This document shows positions 6,716 through 7,485 of a stretch of 7,485 nt of DNA, in pieces. The notes beneath the pieces were generated by a model. That model was not told the DNA's origin and searched no databases. It saw nothing but the letters and a program-made list of their open reading frames with translations. The position numbers were made by a program, and so were the translations under genes. This DNA comes from Gammaproteobacteria bacterium (GTDB lineage Bacteria > Pseudomonadota > Gammaproteobacteria > Enterobacterales > GCA-2746155), in contig JAAGZM010000218.1 in assembly GCA_024206355.1 (NCBI GenBank), positions 1-7,485 on the forward strand, in the 5' to 3' direction. Numbering within the stretch: position 1 is the first letter of the stretch; every line of letters starts with the position of its first letter.

Positions 6716-7483
6716 TTATTTTATAGCTTTGCTATAAACCTGAAGCATTTCTTCGTTCTCGCAAACTCGAGCCGTGATGCGCCAATCCTCAATAAATCCT
6801 TCTGTTTCTCGTTTGCCAATCAAGTCAACGATTTTAGAATAATATTCTGTTTGAATTTGATGTAATTCCTGCTTCACTTTTTTTCTGAACCAAGGGGAGC
6901 GATCTGTGAGTTTAACGGATGAAAATCCAGCTTCCAAAAGAAGCTGTTGGTGTTTTTCGATAGTTTCCATTGCGTATGTAAGACCTTCAAGCTTAAACCA
7001 GTACAACATATCTTCACTGTATTCTCCTGGAGATTTCATCCAGTCATAACAACTTAAAACACCATTAGGTTTTAGTACTCTTAGGCATTCTTTGTACATA
7101 CTTAACTTATCAGATATTTGGGTAAATGCTCCGGAGCTAATGACATAATCGAATGATTCATCAGCAAAATTTAATGGCCCAGGTTTTACAAGTTGGAAGT
7201 CTGTTTGTTCAGATAGATCTGCCTCTTTCGCCCTTAGTTGAGAGCGCTGAATAAGATTTTTTTCTAAGTCAGTCCCAACTACGAAGGCGCCATATTGCTT
7301 TGCAAGATAACAAGCAGGTCTTCCTTGGCCACAACCAATATCTAATATTTTTTTACCACGGAGATCAAAACCTTCAACAAGGTTATCTATATTGCCTTCA
7401 CCACCTGGCGCCATAAATCCTTCACCCCATATCATATCAAGGCAGGTGATCATTGCTTCGTTATATTCGTCTATATGTTCCAT
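6716..7483 (-). CDS. Class I SAM-dependent methyltransferase, phosphoethanolamine N-methyltransferase-like
   Basis: A 255-residue single-domain Rossmann methyltransferase, the first visible gene of the leftward operon. Motif I is ILDIGCGQG (46-54). Asp72 after VVGT ends beta-2 and should bind the SAM ribose. FADESFDYVIS (106-116) and CLRVLKPNGVLSCYDW (133-148) are post-I and motif III regions. The N-terminal IWGEGFMAPGG (18-28) and C-terminal EGFIEDWRITARV (228-240) resemble the lids of Plasmodium-type PMTs that methylate phosphoethanolamine toward phosphocholine, and Tyr7 matches their catalytic tyrosine. The PMT residues Asp128 and His132, however, align with Gly118 and Gln122, so the same reaction is doubtful. 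Glycine, sarcosine or dimethylglycine N-methylation and other small amines are alternatives. The ATG is two bases from the window edge (TGATG on the minus strand), so a farther upstream start cannot be excluded, although the length fits the family. Gap to the aldehyde dehydrogenase gene: 28 bp. Confidence 0.8.
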   Translation of the reverse strand: MEHIDEYNEAMITCLDMIWGEGFMAPGGEGNIDNLVEGFDLRGKKILDIGCGQGRPACYLAKQYGAFVVGTDLEKNLIQRSQLRAKEADLSEQTDFQLVKPGPLNFADESFDYVISSGAFTQISDKLSMYKECLRVLKPNGVLSCYDWMKSPGEYSEDMLYWFKLEGLTYAMETIEKHQQLLLEAGFSSVKLTDRSPWFRKKVKQELHQIQTEYYSKIVDLIGKRETEGFIEDWRITARVCENEEMLQVYSKAIK

Positions 7484-7485
7484 CA

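Overview
The window looks like chromosomal DNA from an AT-rich, Gram-negative proteobacterium, most likely a marine or aquatic gammaproteobacterium. This rests on the protein flavour (PurU, the dimethylglycine dehydrogenase-like flavoprotein), a lipoprotein signal suited to outer-membrane sorting, and a base composition near 40% GC by eye. No taxonomic marker such as rRNA or tRNA is present, so the assignment is soft.

Layout. From 1 to 136 there is a short stretch that is either a leader or the 3' end of an upstream gene whose frame overlaps purU by ATGA. purU (137-1006, +) encodes formyltetrahydrofolate deformylase. It faces, tail to tail and only 17 bp away, a leftward block of four genes. 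Read in the direction of transcription, these are a class I SAM-dependent methyltransferase related to phosphoethanolamine N-methyltransferases (7483-6716), an NAD(P)+ aldehyde dehydrogenase (6687-5269), an 821-residue FAD oxidoreductase fused to a GcvT-type folate domain (5236-2771), and an Amidohydro_3-family amidohydrolase made as a lipoprotein (2736-1024). The gaps are 28, 32 and 34 bp with no terminator visible, so the four are probably one operon. Its promoter lies beyond the right edge of the window or at that edge.

How the genes may work together. The flavoprotein is expected to oxidise an N-methyl group (dimethylglycine, sarcosine or a related amine) and pass the carbon to tetrahydrofolate as methylene-THF. 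After conversion to 10-formyl-THF by enzymes not seen here, PurU would release formate and regenerate THF. The aldehyde dehydrogenase and methyltransferase suggest handling of a choline- or betaine-like N-methylated compound. The secreted amidohydrolase could free a substrate from an amide or N-acyl precursor outside the cytoplasm. The one-carbon link between the flavoprotein and PurU follows known biochemistry. The exact substrate and the roles of the methyltransferase and amidohydrolase are inference. No mobile element, CRISPR array, RNA gene or phage gene was seen. There is no intergenic stretch longer than 300 bases.
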